Notes: a model not told the origin generated them from the letters alone. 64,000 nucleotides of DNA from Tretioscincus oriximinensis (GCA_022410635.1 JAJVDF010000378.1:1136379-1200378); one strand, 5' to 3'. Shown: positions 34,573-47,953, counted from the first letter of the stretch. Made by a program: numbers and translations.

Positions 34573-34650
34573 TGGACTTCTATATGAGACAGAATGCTGG
34601 ACTAGATGGACTCTGGCCCAATCCAGTATGGCTCTTCTTATGTTCTTACC
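34573..34650 (+). mobile_element. CR1 LINE 3' terminal fragment
   Basis: Carries atgagacagaatgctggact and the terminal tatggctcttcttatgttct. Only the last ~75 bp of CR1. It sits directly against the Penelope tail. Confidence 0.85.
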
Positions 34651-36420
34651 GCTCGGACCCATTCTCACTGCAGCACTTAATTTACTTTGGGAAGGAAAGA
34701 GATGGATTTTGAATCAGGTTCTTTTTTCGTTCTTTCTATACTCAAACTAGTTTTCTGGTTCTACTGGGGCAGGGAAAGAAAAAATTCTCTTTCTTATTCT
34801 GTGATCTCCTGTTCACTGAAATACATGCTATTCAATCATATCACAGGCAATACATCTTTGAAAATTCCTACTGAAGTCTCTATTGACCTGATCATACAAT
34901 TTTTGTTTAGGATATTGACACTATAGGGGAATTCAAAGATGAACTTGCTGTCATCATAAGATATAGATATTGTCACAAGATGCCTCTATAGTGAGCTGTT
35001 CTTTCCACAATCAACAAGTAATGTAATTGTTTCTTATTTATTTCTGTATCCACTTACACATCTTCTCCTTTTCGTTTTTGGGAAAATTATTGCTTCAAGT
35101 ATAAGATACTTCTTTAAAAACATGGAAATGTTCGCTTTTGAAAATATTTTCAAAACGCTATATAAATTGGAGCAGATTTTTTTAAAGTCACCCTTTATTT
35201 CTTTAAAGAACAATCTGCAAACTGATTATAGATAACTTTGTGACTTCAAGCTATAGCCTAGCACTTTCTATAATAGTTAATGGGCTGAAAAAGAAAGTCT
35301 TGCTAGTTTAATGGAATGTGTCGGTATTGGGGAACCAATTGATCTAAAAACTTTTTACATTATGTATTTAAAATGTGCCTTTGAATGACACAGAGATAGA
35401 TACTATATAAAAATAAACACTGAACCTCAAAATGCTCTTTTCTTGCTCATTAAATTGCAGTTGTTTCAAGATGAAAATGTCAGCCTATATGCTAAGGCTG
35501 AATAGTTTTTCTTTAATGGACCCGTACAGTTGAAGAAAGTACTTTAATTGCAGTTCACTTTAAATAAGCCATTAGTCTTTCCTTTAAAAGTACCCAGAAC
35601 TCACACTGCAACAGGACTTATATCCTTGTCAATTGTTCTTTCAGACCTTCATTTTTGAGATACAATTTTTCATATTTATTTATTTTCCCTCACATTTGTA
35701 CATTTATTTAAAGCGAAGTCTCCGTGAGGCTAAAATTACTGCACATAATGAAATAAATTGGCACAAGTAATTGGCCAAAAGCCAAATAACTAGTAAATAA
35801 CCAAAATGATTTATTGGATCACTAAGTTAGTGTTTAACAAGGCAGACCATATTTCTGGAGAAGTAAAGTATTTTTGGAATATTATTGAGAGGAACTACAA
35901 CTCCCATGAGCATCAACTTCTTTTAAAAACTTAAATCCTATTTTGGTCCTGCTTTCCAACATATGTAGTATATAATTATATATTTTGTCTAGTAGTTCAT
36001 CAATTTCAGATCTGAATTCATTAAGAATTCTGGAATAAATTCTGGGGATTAAGGGCTCATCCACATGACAGATTAGTAGCTCTACTGAAGCACCCCCCAA
36101 GAGTCTGTTCCCATTGCTGCACATGGTGACACCATGGGAGTCATTCTCATTGCTGGAGTGAGATCTCACTCAAAGTCACGCAAGATCATACTCAGGAACA
36201 AATCAAGGAACAGATGAGTGGGAGCCATGTCATCACTATGGCAGTGACACACTGAGACTGGCACGCCTGAACAAAAGCGAGTGCAGGCAGAGGTGCAATG
36301 GTTTATAGACTGGAAAACCTTCATATTCTGCACTATAAGCTTTAGGGTGGAAGCACCCTAAGTAATATTCAGTTTGTTACAATACACAAGGACTTCTTCC
36401 CTAATCTCTAACCAGTTTAA
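34651..36420. other. Unassigned AT-rich DNA
   Basis: No gene or repeat recognised. The 36050-36290 portion is less AT-rich and has matched short words on both strands, but I could not define termini. Confidence 0.35.
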
Positions 36421-36424
36421 TTTG

Positions 36425-36600
36425 TCTGGTTTTTTATTTATTTATGTTTATTTATTTGCATTTCTGTAGTGCCCTATACCAAAAGGTCTCAAAATTAAAA
36501 TATTAAAAACACCTGTGTAGGAAAGTTGGGAAACAAGCATTATTTTTTCAGCCAAAGGCCAGGTTAAAAAGGAGATTTTCTGAACATTTTAGAGAAGCCC
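36425..36600 (-). repeat. L2-like LINE 3' end
   Basis: Minus strand: an AACCTGGCCTTTGGCTGAA end of ORF2 (NLAFG then stop), a short AT-rich UTR, and a tail with gagaccttttggtatagggc followed by AAATAAATAAA. Same layout as 38585-38850 and 51453-51876. Confidence 0.75.
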
Positions 36601-37960
36601 TCTCTAAGAAGATTGGCTCAGTTGCATACCTTCTGTACCCCTCAGTGAAAATAGAGGCAAACACTGTNATTTGTTTAGCCCCACAGTTTCTGTCTCCTCC
36701 TTGATTATCCACTTCTGTCCATTGCCATCTAGTGGTTCAACTGCTTTTCTGGTTGGATTCTTATTTCTGATGTGTTCAAACAAATTCTTTTAATGTTCTT
36801 TGCAACATACTCCTCAAAGTTCTCCTTAGCATTCATAAGTGACCCTTTGCATTTGTTCTACCACAATTTGTGCTCCTCCCTGTTCTCTTAATTAGGACAA
36901 GCCTTCTCTTTCTTCTAATGACATCCCTTATTGTTCTTGTGAGCCAAACAGGTGTTCACTTAGACTTTGTGAAACCCTTTCTTTTATGGCTGCATTGTAT
37001 TTGAGCCTTCAACATTTTATTGGAAGTTGTTTCTATGCATTTTAAAGGAATTGGACTCTTCTCATTTTCTCTTTCAATTTTCTTTTTACTATTTTCTTCA
37101 TTTTGGNAAAAAATTATTTGAAAATTTAGGGTCCCTGTGTTAGGACACATTGATAATTTCCTATTCATGTTTAAGTTGATTGTCTTATTGTAGTAGTATT
37201 TCCTATAGAAGCAATTATGGTGACATCGTGTATCAGGTCTTGTATATTAAAATCTCCATGTCCCTGGTTGGTTCTACAATCATCTGCTCCAGTGTACAAT
37301 CAACCAGCAAGTCCAAGAATTTTATCTCCCTTTTGTGAGAAAGGAAACACCTCATCTATCTGGGGATAGTTGAGGTCCCCCATTATGAAATTATTCCTGC
37401 CTTCCCTTTTTAAAAGCCTCCATGATTTCATGTTCCATATGATTGCCTGGCATTATGCAGAATCTGTCTGCTTCCCTCATTGAAATAGCCATAGAATGCC
37501 GGTTATTCAATAGTGACTTGTAATTCCTTAAGTCTATGTGTAATTGGATATTAACTATGTACAAGTTTTAACAGCTGCCACACAAAATTCAGCAGGTTTG
37601 TGTAAGATATAAGGTGTTTAATAAAAAACAGCATGGAATTTATCTAATCTGTCAGGGAATCATGACAGAAGAGGAGTAATTAAATTATGATGACTTTCAC
37701 TGAAAAACAGTCAATATAATAGCATGAATTCATCTGCACTTTGAGAAATATGCCACATGTTAAAAACAAAGAGTTATATATGGCCCTGACAAACATTATT
37801 TGCTAGAACAGCACCATAACTAACTAATAAAGACTGGATTTGCATTTGCATATACTCTGGTGTAGAACTAATTTCATTTTTATAATTAATAGCCAAATGT
37901 CAGCAGTAGTCCACAGGCTCAGCAGAGAGGACATGCTGTATGTCAGGAGTTTTCTTTGTG
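36601..37960. other. Unassigned sequence
   Basis: No recognisable gene or repeat; single N bases at 36668 and 37107. Some T-rich stretches around 36800-37200 may be eroded LINE 3' UTR. Confidence 0.3.
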
Positions 37961-37966
37961 TTTTTC

Positions 37967-38580
37967 AAAGAACATAAGGAGCCTTGTTGAATCAGGTCAC
38001 AGCCCATACAGTCTGGCATTCAGATTCATTCAGAGTCCTACCAACTGCTCTTGGGCATATGCCATACAAAGTAAACAATACATTTTTCACCCACTCTTGA
38101 AACCTGTCCATCATTCCAATCCAGAGATAGTACCTAAGCATCCATTCAAGTAGCCACTGACTCCGTGAATCTGTCTAATCCTAACATGAATTTGTCTAGT
38201 CCTCCATGAATTTGTCTAATCATAACAAAACTATCTAGGCTGGCAGTTAACATCCTCTTATCTAGAAGTAAATACCACAGGTCAATGACCCTCTGACTGA
38301 TAGAAATATTTCTCCTTATCCATTCTTTCCTGCCCATCAGCTTCATGCAGCTGTGTGGTAGGGAAAATATTTTTTCTCTACCCATGCATGATTTTATATG
38401 CTTCAGTCAGACAAACTTTTCAAGGCTTAAGAAAGTCATGTATTGCAGCCTTATTTCATAGAAGAGGTACTCTAGTGTCCTGATTATTGCAGGTCCACAA
38501 TATCAATTCTAAGCTGTGTGGATCAGAACTGTATACGGTATGTCAAATGTGACTTCAACATAAATTTATAAATACAACAT
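37967..38580 (-). pseudogene. CR1 LINE ORF2 C-terminus and 3' UTR, diverged
   Basis: Minus strand: EKIFSLPHSCMKLMGRKEW and SQRVIDLWYLLLD correspond to the CR1 C-terminal block seen at 29470-29979. The 3' UTR follows down to 37967, where the aagaacataaggagcc end is recognisable. Within the coding end a ~23-bp unit (catgaatttgtctaatcct-like) is present three times in tandem between 38160 and 38226. More diverged than the other CR1 copies, hence probably older. Confidence 0.85.
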
Positions 38581-38584
38581 GATC

Positions 38585-38850
38585 AATATTTATTTATTTA
38601 TACTTATACCCCACCCTATACACTAAGGTCTCAGGGTGATGAACAGTAAAATATCAATACAAAATTAACAAATTAAAAACAGTATAAAAACAATATCTAA
38701 AAGTGGGGACAATAATCAATATTCTCCTCAGCCAAAGGCCAGGTGAAGGAAGTGCGTCTTCAAAGATCTTCTAAAACAATACAACAATGATGGCAGGCGT
38801 ATTAAACTATTAATGCATGAGGGATCAGTCCCATTAAGAGAAAAGTCTTT
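38585..38850 (-). repeat. L2-like LINE ORF2 end and 3' tail
   Basis: Minus strand gives RRSLKTHFLHLAFG at the ORF end, then a short AT-rich UTR with repeated ttaattttgta words, and a tail with caccctgagaccttagtg, ggtggggtataag and an (AAAT)n end. The RRxLKTHLFxLAF signature closes L2-type ORF2 proteins in fish and reptiles. The tail is the same type as the SINE tail here. Confidence 0.78.
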
Positions 38851-40665
38851 CGAGGCATTAGTTTTGTAGTGTAGCCACATCTCTAGCTACACTGCGCCCT
38901 GTTTTGGTTTATATCCCAAAATAGGAAACTGTTGTTCACATGCTGATGCAGATGATAGTAACCCTATATTCCAGCAGAAGACCCAGTGCAGAAAGAGTCA
39001 GATTTTTTTTCATTGACAAATGAATATACAGTTAATAGGATATGAATGAACGCAGTAAAACAAAGACCCAGATGCTACCTTTTGGTGCACCACTCAATAC
39101 CTCTGGTGAACCAAGAGACGGATTGGTGGCAGCTCAAAGATTATTGCAATCTAACCTCACACACAAAAGAAGAGAAAAAGTGTTTTGTTTTGTTTCATCA
39201 CTAACTGTGCTAATCAAAAAATCAAGCAGGTATATTTCTACNCTCTGACATTATCTGTTATAACAGGCTTAGCCTAATAAGGCTATAATTCAGGTTTACA
39301 TCTTTGTCTTTTGTCTTACCAAAAGTGGGGGGGAGAGTAAGGAGTCAATGGTAAAAATAATGCATTTATGACCTCCAGAAATGGTGGGAAAACATAGATG
39401 CNAATGAAAGCTCTTTAGCCTTTACAAATAATTGTCTCACCTGCTTTAATTCAAAACTTTAAATTAATCGAATATACTGTTCAGCTAGCAGGTGTTTTAA
39501 GAGAAAGGCGCCCACATGAATGTCAGTAAAAAAAAAAAGGTCTGGAAAAAATCAGCTATATGACTTACACAGTGGAAAGTTCATCATGACAACTATTGAT
39601 GCTTCCCAGAGGACTTTTGGATTTATCCTATTAAGCATCTATCAAGGAAAAATAGACAGAGAAAATACGTTCCTTCCATTCAATGTTTATTCCCTTACGT
39701 GTTTCATTTACAATTGGACTACAAAATGCAATTGACCTTCCCACACAGTAACAGGTGGTCAAAAAGTTGTGTATTCTAGCTGCTTAAATGTTTGCTTCAT
39801 ATTCTGGCAAGAAAATTGTTTAAGAAGCTTCACAGAAGGAAATATCAACATGACTTCAGTTCCCAAAGCATTCCTTCCACGTCCCTATCCTGCCACATAG
39901 GTCTCCTCCCACAGAGTTATTCCTTGAAAGAAATATCATCTGCCTCCAGATGCATTATTTGAAATGTGTGTTTTTGAGAACCAGATTTATTCAGCCTTAA
40001 ATCAAGTGACCTTCTAAACCTGCATATGGTGCTAAAGAGACCTCAATCTCTGCAGCAAAATTGCTTTATAATACTGGCTTATCTTTTCTGCCACTCACAT
40101 TTGAGTACATGCATGCAGTGTGCAGACATACATACGAACCATATTTCCTCACATTTTCTCACACATTCAGAAAGAGAGAAAATTTTCATCTTACCCTGCA
40201 GTTGATTCAATTTCAATGGAATTAAGACTATAGTTCACTGCACTAAGATATGTAATCAGTGTAACTTGCAAGTATATTATTTCCTGAATTTCTGCTGCAA
40301 TGGTTGTACTTAGAATATTGTTTCTTGGAAAGTATTGGAAGGTAACTATGCTTGGGTACTCTTTTATCTTTTCTAATTCTTAGTTCAGAGGCAGTAATCA
40401 AAATATGGCATAGATTAAGGGAAAACAATCATTGATGTTACATGCTTGAATTCAAAGCACTGTTTCTGCTTCTTGAATGAGCTGAGTACAGTTTTAGCTA
40501 ATATACTGTATATGAGTTGTGTGCAATACCGTAGCATTCACTTTCCTCCTTTTCTGGAAGTTTCAATTTATCCTAGCAATTTTACATTGTATCCAGATAA
40601 TTGCTTGCCTAACTCGGAGTTCTACGCCCTCTACTGAGCTACTGTGAATAAAAGAATGACTCATA
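38851..40665. other. Unassigned sequence
   Basis: No gene or repeat recognised, apart from a possible continuation of the L2-like copy for about 100 bp. Confidence 0.35.
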
Positions 40666-40669
40666 ATCA

Positions 40670-40965
40670 CCAGCCCTGTGGGACGTGTTAAAAGAGAAAC
40701 CATCATTGGAGGTTTTGACAGCCTGGTCAACAAAAGACTAAGATATATCTTCTCTTCTGTTTTGGACAGAAGGGGCTGTCCCAAAGTGACAGCAAGCCCA
40801 TGAAAATTAGAGATCACCTGGCCACTTTAGCCCCGTCTGCGAGTGGGTACTATAAGAGCTGTATGCTCCCAATAAACAAGGTCATTCCATCACTCCACAC
40901 TTCCTCTTTCCAGGCGACAACCTTTTACCTGCAACCTTGACTCGAATCTCTTTCTTTCATAGCTT
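40670..40965 (+). repeat. Possible solo LTR
   Basis: A TATA-like gtactataagagctg (about 40848-40862) is followed ~20 bp later by an AATAAA polyadenylation signal in cccaataaacaagg (40868-40881). This compact U3-R arrangement is seen in avian-type retroviral LTRs. The region is less AT-rich than its flanks. I could not fix TG...CA ends or a target-site duplication, and no second copy is in the window. Confidence 0.3.
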
Positions 40966-41160
40966 AAGTTCTNTTAGCTTTACTTTCTCCATATGGACTA
41001 AACAGCTGTTCACAGAGTACTCTCTCAGCCAGCAAATGCTAACGATTGTTTGCAGCTTACTCCAGTCTCTCTGGAGATGAGGTGGGTTTCTGGGCTTAGG
41101 AATCCCACACATTACCTTGTGAGAAAATGGTCCATGATAAATAGTGCCATTTTTTAAATC

Positions 41161-41472
41161 TGTAAAGAAGAAGAAGAAGAACTGGGTTCTTATACCCCGC
41201 TTTTCTCACCTTTCAAAGGGACTCAAAGTGGCTTACAAGGGTATTTTTGCCCAAAGGCTGACATTCTATCTTCCCCACCAGGCTCTGGTGGTTCCCATGT
41301 ATCTACTTGCAGTCAGTTGCAATTTCTTGCAATTCATGCTTTCGAATAGCTGGGTTGGCTAGAGCTACAGGCTAGTGGAAGGTGCTCACCCCTCCCCACA
41401 TTCCACACAGGGCTTCGAAACCTGATCTCCTAGCTGATAGACGGATTCCTTAGCAACAGAGCTATCCGTGCC
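41161..41472 (-). repeat. tRNA-derived SINE, full length
   Basis: Minus strand starts with a tRNA-like head: ggcacggatagctctgttgc (A-box region), then ggtttcgaagcc (B-box). The SINE body follows (attgcaagaaattgcaactg, the caccaga/tctggtgg region), then a tail with ctttgagtccctttgaaagg and gcggggtataag, ending in (CTT)n at 41161-41180. It is the best preserved of four copies in the window and shows the complete order head-body-tail. Confidence 0.92.
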
Positions 41473-44400
41473 TGCAATAAAGCATGCATAACAGTCCTTA
41501 TGATACTTTCTGAATTTGTAAGAAATAATAGAAAGACAAAAGAAAATAGACCTTCTTTCAGGTGCTTAATATCCATTGATAAGTATGAAATCCACCAATA
41601 CTTAAATTACTGCAAACTAGGACCAATCTTCTTGTCCATAATGGTGGGTTAGGCTGATAACATGTTCACTTCAAGATGAGAAACATTTTGTTTCTGTGAC
41701 ATATTTACTTCTTCTTTTTTCTCTCTCTCTCTTCTTTCTTTCTTTCTTTCTTTCTTTCTCCATCTCTTTCTCCTTTCTTTCTCTCTCTCTCTCTCTTCCT
41801 TCCTTCTTTCCTTCCTATCACTGAGGCATTAAGATTTTCCAATATTGTGATATGAGTACTTTAAAAATTCTCCTCATTTGAAAGGCAAGTTAAAAGTTAT
41901 ATTTTTAATGTTTTGTCTAATGTTTGTAACATCTTTCAGAGGTATTTAATGTTTGCAAAATATTTAGCAGTAAGTTGGACTGTTCATCTATATATAGACC
42001 CTTTTGCATTGCCCTGAGCAATGTGTTTAGGAATCAGTTACAACAACCTTTTACAGCTCACTGGCAGATGTGTTTTAACAGAACCCTAAAATGTATTCCT
42101 GAGCCTGTGCAAACATGAACATTGTATGTTTTTCCTACAGTGTCTGCTTTTAAAAATACTATTTGAATATCTAGGGATGCAGCTGACACTTGCTATATGT
42201 TATTTGAAGTGCTATGAATGACCTTCTTAATCCAACTTGTTCCAATCCTGTATCTTGCCTATAAATTAAATATTTTCTGCATGCATTTGCCATGTTTTAT
42301 GCCCCCAACATTTAGGGCAATGATAAATTATGATAAAGTATGATCTTCTTACTAATATAGAATTGTTGATTAGATATCGATCTTTTCAAAATCTATATAT
42401 CAAAACTGTTTTAATCTTCTTCTAAATATAAACACTATGTGCCATTCCACTGCCTGTTTGTCAAAGAAATTCAATCTGTATATTATGAAAAGCACACAGT
42501 ACAGGAATTATAATAATATTTTCCATGTGGTCAGTCACAATTAATGAGGTGCTCCCCTAGGCAAATTTGAGTCTGAAATGACTCTGTACATATATCTGGT
42601 GAAGATTTTTGCATTTGATACTGGAAAGGTTGGTTTATGGACTGTACCATACATGTAAAAACAAACATTCCAGTTGTGCAGTTGAAAATCACATGCTGCC
42701 CTATATTTTTAACAATATAATTTATATTGATATTACGTTTGACTAGAATGTGATATATTTTGCTATTGCTCTCTCTCCATGTTTTTCTTTNGCTTATTTC
42801 TTGCATATTTCTGTAGCAACAACCAACTATCCTCCAACCTTTTCCAGGTCATATAAATCACAAAATGCAATTGGTTACTTGTAATCTGATTTCTAACAAG
42901 TAGCCTATCAACCAACCATGCATTTCCAATTATAAACAAAGCTGCAAAGTTCTAAGCAATGATGTATGTGTCCCTTCCACATAACAGGGTAAAATCCCAA
43001 ATGGAGTTTAAACGCAGCATAACCCAATCCCTCATATTACCTTAAAAACCTGTGTGGAGCTGACAAGAAAAGGCAAACGAAAGAGGGGAAGGTGACATTA
43101 CACATGTCAGTCAAGACTCCAGGCAGCTCCCTTTGGAACTTTGCTGACGTCCTGTACTTTGTTGAGCTCAGAGATGTCCATCTAAGAAGTTGATGAGCAT
43201 CAATATAAATGTACTCCTTTTGATAATTTTGTCCTCAGACTGCATCTTTTATATCTGCAAATCTTTTCTGAACTTGCAGGTAAATTTAATTTTCTAATTT
43301 CAATTTGCATTTTATGAAACCACCAACTTATGAATTCTTTCTCTTCTTCTCCTGAATATGTAATGGTTATCTAAAATTGACACTTAAATCTTATGTCATG
43401 TAATTCATTTAATTTCTGTGTTCTCAATTCTGTGATTTTCCTTGATGTAGACAATACTATTAAGTGTAGTGTATTAGTTTAGGAAAAAGAGCTTGCCCAG
43501 ATTAAAATAAAAATAGTCCTTTGATTTAATTTTTAAAAAATGTAAAATGACCCAAAGAAATCATGAAATTAAGCAGCAAACAAAATAAAACATTGTTCAA
43601 ATAAATTTAAAGTTAATTAAAAATGCAGCAGCTAAACTATAGAATTCAGAGAAATAATCAACTTTTTGAAAAATATGTTCTGGTTTTGACAGCCAGAAAA
43701 ACTATTGATAAAAATATTTTACAGTGATTCTCATTGCAGAGACTAATATGCATGTGCCACAGAGTTCTAGCAGGACTTTTCTGTATATAAATGAAATTTC
43801 AAATAAAGACAGATTTTGACAGGTTTCTTGCCCATCCCACCAACTTATGAAAAGCACAATGTAGGCAAGACAATCTATCTACAGGATAGGAAAAGGAGGC
43901 AATGAGAATAGAGATTGAGGGCAGTTAGCTGGAGATGTGGCACAGTTTCTCCCTTCCTCAAACATCCACAGCACTACTGTCACTATCTTGTGGGAAGAGG
44001 CACAATCATCATGATAGCAATTGTTATGCTTTGTTAGCAATGCTACAAAAGTGTGCATCTGAAACTGAAGCTAGCACTGCTTCACAATACGAATTAGTTT
44101 TATCAACTACAAAATTCCAAAACATTTTTTATCAAAGCTGACTCTGTTCCTGCTCTCTCTTTTCACCCAATTCCATTCGTTCATCATGCTTCTTTCCTTG
44201 TATTCCATTTCCTATTGTCACTTTTCTTCTTCTTATGCCTTCTTTAGGTTCTTTCTTAATCCTTCTGTTGCACTCTCTGTCATTTGCCACAGTCTTCACC
44301 TACCAACATTCTTCTATCTAATACTGTAGTTCTGTAAAGCATTACAACTACCATACCTAATGTATTTCTTGTTTAGATGGTCAAGTGACCCTTCATTTTT

Positions 44401-47400
44401 CTGGTTCATCAGTCATACTACTACTGATTAATATTTTTCTTGTTACTTTATTGTCCAAATATATTTACTAATATGACTTAATATTTCCCTGTCTGAATGA
44501 ATATTCTACTTTTATAGGCAATCAGTAATTGATCCTCATGTTATTGTTGTTATGAACAGTCATATCCATTGTAGGCATCATTTTCTATTTATGGAGAACT
44601 GCATTAATCATTTTTATCTCCATGTACCTCTGACTTATTTTTATAATTTTTTTCATCTTGAGTAAGTTATTTGGGAAGCAAAGTTAGAGGTAGGGCTGGA
44701 GGATGTAAGCAAATTTGCTTAAAAAGGCAGATGTAAAAAACTTGCCCTTCCATAATTAATGTATGAAGAGTCTTGTTTTCATTTTTACAAACTTTGTTTT
44801 CAGACTTCTAAAAATACCTTCATGAAAAATCACATTTAGTAGAAAATATGCAACGAGTATAATTTAACCAAAACATTGCATTGGAATTCCAACTGGGCTC
44901 AAATTAAATATCGATGCTTGTAGGTCATCACTTTTACTCTGACTTTGAAGAACTAATTAAGAACTTTCCAAAGTGAAGCATATTAAAATTCAATTCAATT
45001 TAATGGGAAAGATTTCAATACACCCCCAACTCCCACCTTGAAGTCTTTAGATCTTAAAAGAACATAGCTTTGGTTGCATCCTATCCTTCGTATACAACTT
45101 TCATCATCTAGTTAAACTAACAAATTAGCCAACTATTTAGAAGTATGTTTGATGTGCAGGAAAGCCTTTGAAATTCATCAAAGAAAAATAGCACATTAAT
45201 GCAGAAGAGAAACGACATTGTTTTACTCAGAAGAATCAAAGGAAATAAATTACTTGCTTACCTGGCTCAGCAGGGACAAAAGAAAGAAATAGAAAATAAT
45301 ATAGTTTTGTTGTCAGGAATGGATGGAATATAGTAGTATTCTGCTACCAATGATAATGTAAGTTCAAAAATAATTTGTGTAAATAAAATAAAGTGATGAA
45401 TAAGAAAAATTAAACCTGTACTTGTAAATTACTCAATAATCATATTAGGACAGGGATAGAAAACAAATATTGGTCTTTTCTACACATTTCTTCTACACAT
45501 GCTCCTGGCATGAAACTGGGTTAACATAACCCAGGTTTTCCAGAGTAGAAAGGTTTATCTCACTATCCCTTATTGTGATTATTCCTAACTGCAAGATTAA
45601 TATGGATTTCACTCTATAGTGANGAGCACTATTTTTCTAGTCCTGCCTCATGTATTTTTGTTAGTACTGCACAGAGCAGTTTTTAATGTAAGATTCACAA
45701 TGCTTTAGTCTATCTACTTCATAAATCTAGGATTATGAGTGTTCTGTCAGTGAGAATATTTTTTTTTCTTCCCAGTTACATATTACTTTGGCCACCCAGC
45801 AATTAGGCAAAGATATACAAGTGAGATGCTTCTTTTTAAAGGAAGGAAGAATGTCCTATAGCTTTGAGGAACTGGGTTTTTTTTAAAAAAAAACTTTTGA
45901 AAATGTATTTTTCATCCAGAAACCCAGCTTATTTTTAACAAATGAAAATGCTATAACTTTTGATTTTTTNAAAAAAAATGCATTAATTGAAATTTAACAT
46001 TAACAAAAGAAATTAAACCCCACTGTGCTACTAAATAAATCATCTTCCCTCAAATATTTTTTTAAACTTACCAGTATGTTTGATCATATTAGAGTACTGT
46101 AAAAACACTGTTAATAAAAAATATTGATCCATAGGGCATATAGAGGTTTATGTTAATATTTCTCTGATTTACTTTTGGGCAAATCAAAGTTATAAGCAGG
46201 AAGACAATGAAAACATCATTAGAAAAACTAAAATAGTTTCACACTTCTATCCTGCTCTTTAAAAATAAAGAGGGAGTAGAATATTAACAGGATTAATTGT
46301 TTCCTCTTTCCACATTTCCTTTCCCAGCCCTAATTTGGCAATGAGAATTTGCTTTGTAAAAGTAGTCATAATGTTACCATCTGCAATCGTTTAAAGCTTT
46401 GGTGGGCAATGAAAGCACTGAAATAATTTATCACTTAGCAGGCTAAAAAAATGCCTTCTCTGTTTCCCAGAATATAAAGAGGGACAAAGTGACCAGAGTT
46501 GTGAACTTATTAAATAAGGTGGTAATGTATTGAATGAACCTTTGTGAAACTCCTTCTGGTTTCACAAAGTTCTGGTTAAATAAACACTGTATCAGAATCT
46601 GAAGCAATGCTNGAAATATTTCTTCAGAGAAGTTATCTCTCCCAAGTGTACCATAACTCCCTTCATCAATGTTTCAACTAACAGTTGTTTTTCACTTCTC
46701 AAAAAGTAGCATAGCCCAGCATTTTTCTGCAGAGCNATTTTTAAATTAAATTTTAAAACATATGGCATCGAGGAGATAAATGGTAAATTCATTCTACATA
46801 TGTTGTTCACATGAATTACTTGTATAATAATAATGACAATAACAATAACTTTTTAATTCATTATTACTGATAATTTTCATAAATGAATTTAGCATAAATG
46901 GAAACGGAAGTCGTCTTTTAAAAAGTGGAATATCAATCTTTAATACACTGGTTAGTTGTGAATAAAAACAGAGAGCGTGACAGTGGTATGATTGAAAACT
47001 TCGTGTTTATCTACCCAAAAGTGACCAGTACACGAGATCAGATCCCAGGTCTGGTGGATGAGCATGAGAAAAATGTACCTTTAGGTCATTACAGTTTAGG
47101 TCAAATTACAGTTGTTTTTGAAAAACTGAGAATCCTTTATGAACCTTCTCTCTACAAAGGAAAATGATTTATATGGCTTGTGGACTATGAGCTGCTACGA
47201 TGTAAGTACATAGTAGCACTAAACAGTGATATAGCATTACAAAATGCAGCTGTGTGGATGCAACTTAGTCTGCAAAGCCTCGTTCTACCAAGATTTTCCT
47301 TACCAGTTTCTAAAGCGCTATGGTTCTCCACCATTACTGAAACTACCCTTGCTAGACATTCAAACTTTTTTAAAAAGAACATATTGCAATTTTGTCTTGA

Positions 47401-47940
47401 AAAATACTGTCCATTTTCAAGCTCAGATTTATTATGAGAATAAATTGCATTGGCAAATAAAGTTGTGTTCAATCTTTAGCATTTCAGGAGACAGGTTTTT
47501 GTAAAGTGAAATACAATTCAACATTGAGTCAGGAAAACAACTAATTCCTTCTACTGCAAAGCAAAAAAGGGCATAATCACTGGGGCAATGATATTACAAA
47601 TGTACTCTCTATAAACACAATGGATATAGACACAGCATTAGCTCAACTGAGACAGAAGCTAAGCTAGAGCAAACAATGCTACAGGTAGACTAGACACAAA
47701 AAAATCCCGCATAAATGGTATAGAATACCAAACCAAATAGTACTTACATTTAGAAATTCAAACAGATCAAGTTGGCATGGATATCAAATTCGAGAGATAG
47801 TCTTACATCAAATGTAGGAGTGTGTGAAGGTACAGGAATACTGGAGGATAATAGAATCTGGTTAAGAATTATTTTATAGAGTATGTAATGCAGAGAGCAA
47901 AACATCAAACTAAAACTACGAAATGTCTTCCAATACTGAA
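41473..47940. other. Long unassigned AT-rich stretch
   Basis: Apart from the pyrimidine repeat at 41707-41816, I see no gene, RNA or named repeat in these ~6.5 kb. The longest open frames, 80-95 codons around 46925-47504, overlap one another in several frames and show no recognisable domain. Single N bases at 42791, 45623, 45970, 46612 and 46736. Confidence 0.4.
41707..41816 (+). repeat. Pyrimidine microsatellite (TTTC)n/(CT)n/(CTTC)n
   Basis: About 110 bases of nearly pure C/T, with (CT)n blocks either side of a (TTTC)n block. Long mirror-symmetric polypyrimidine tracts of this type can form triplex (H-DNA). Confidence 0.9.
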
Positions 47941-47953
47941 CAAAAGAAGAAAA

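Noticed and set aside
45519..45541. Short palindrome ctgggttaacataacccag as a MITE end
   Set aside because: Only 8-bp arms and no flanking duplication; too short to distinguish from chance.
46925..47504. Cluster of 80-95-codon overlapping frames as a gene
   Set aside because: Frames on both strands overlap and none resembles a known protein; expected by chance in this AT-rich DNA.
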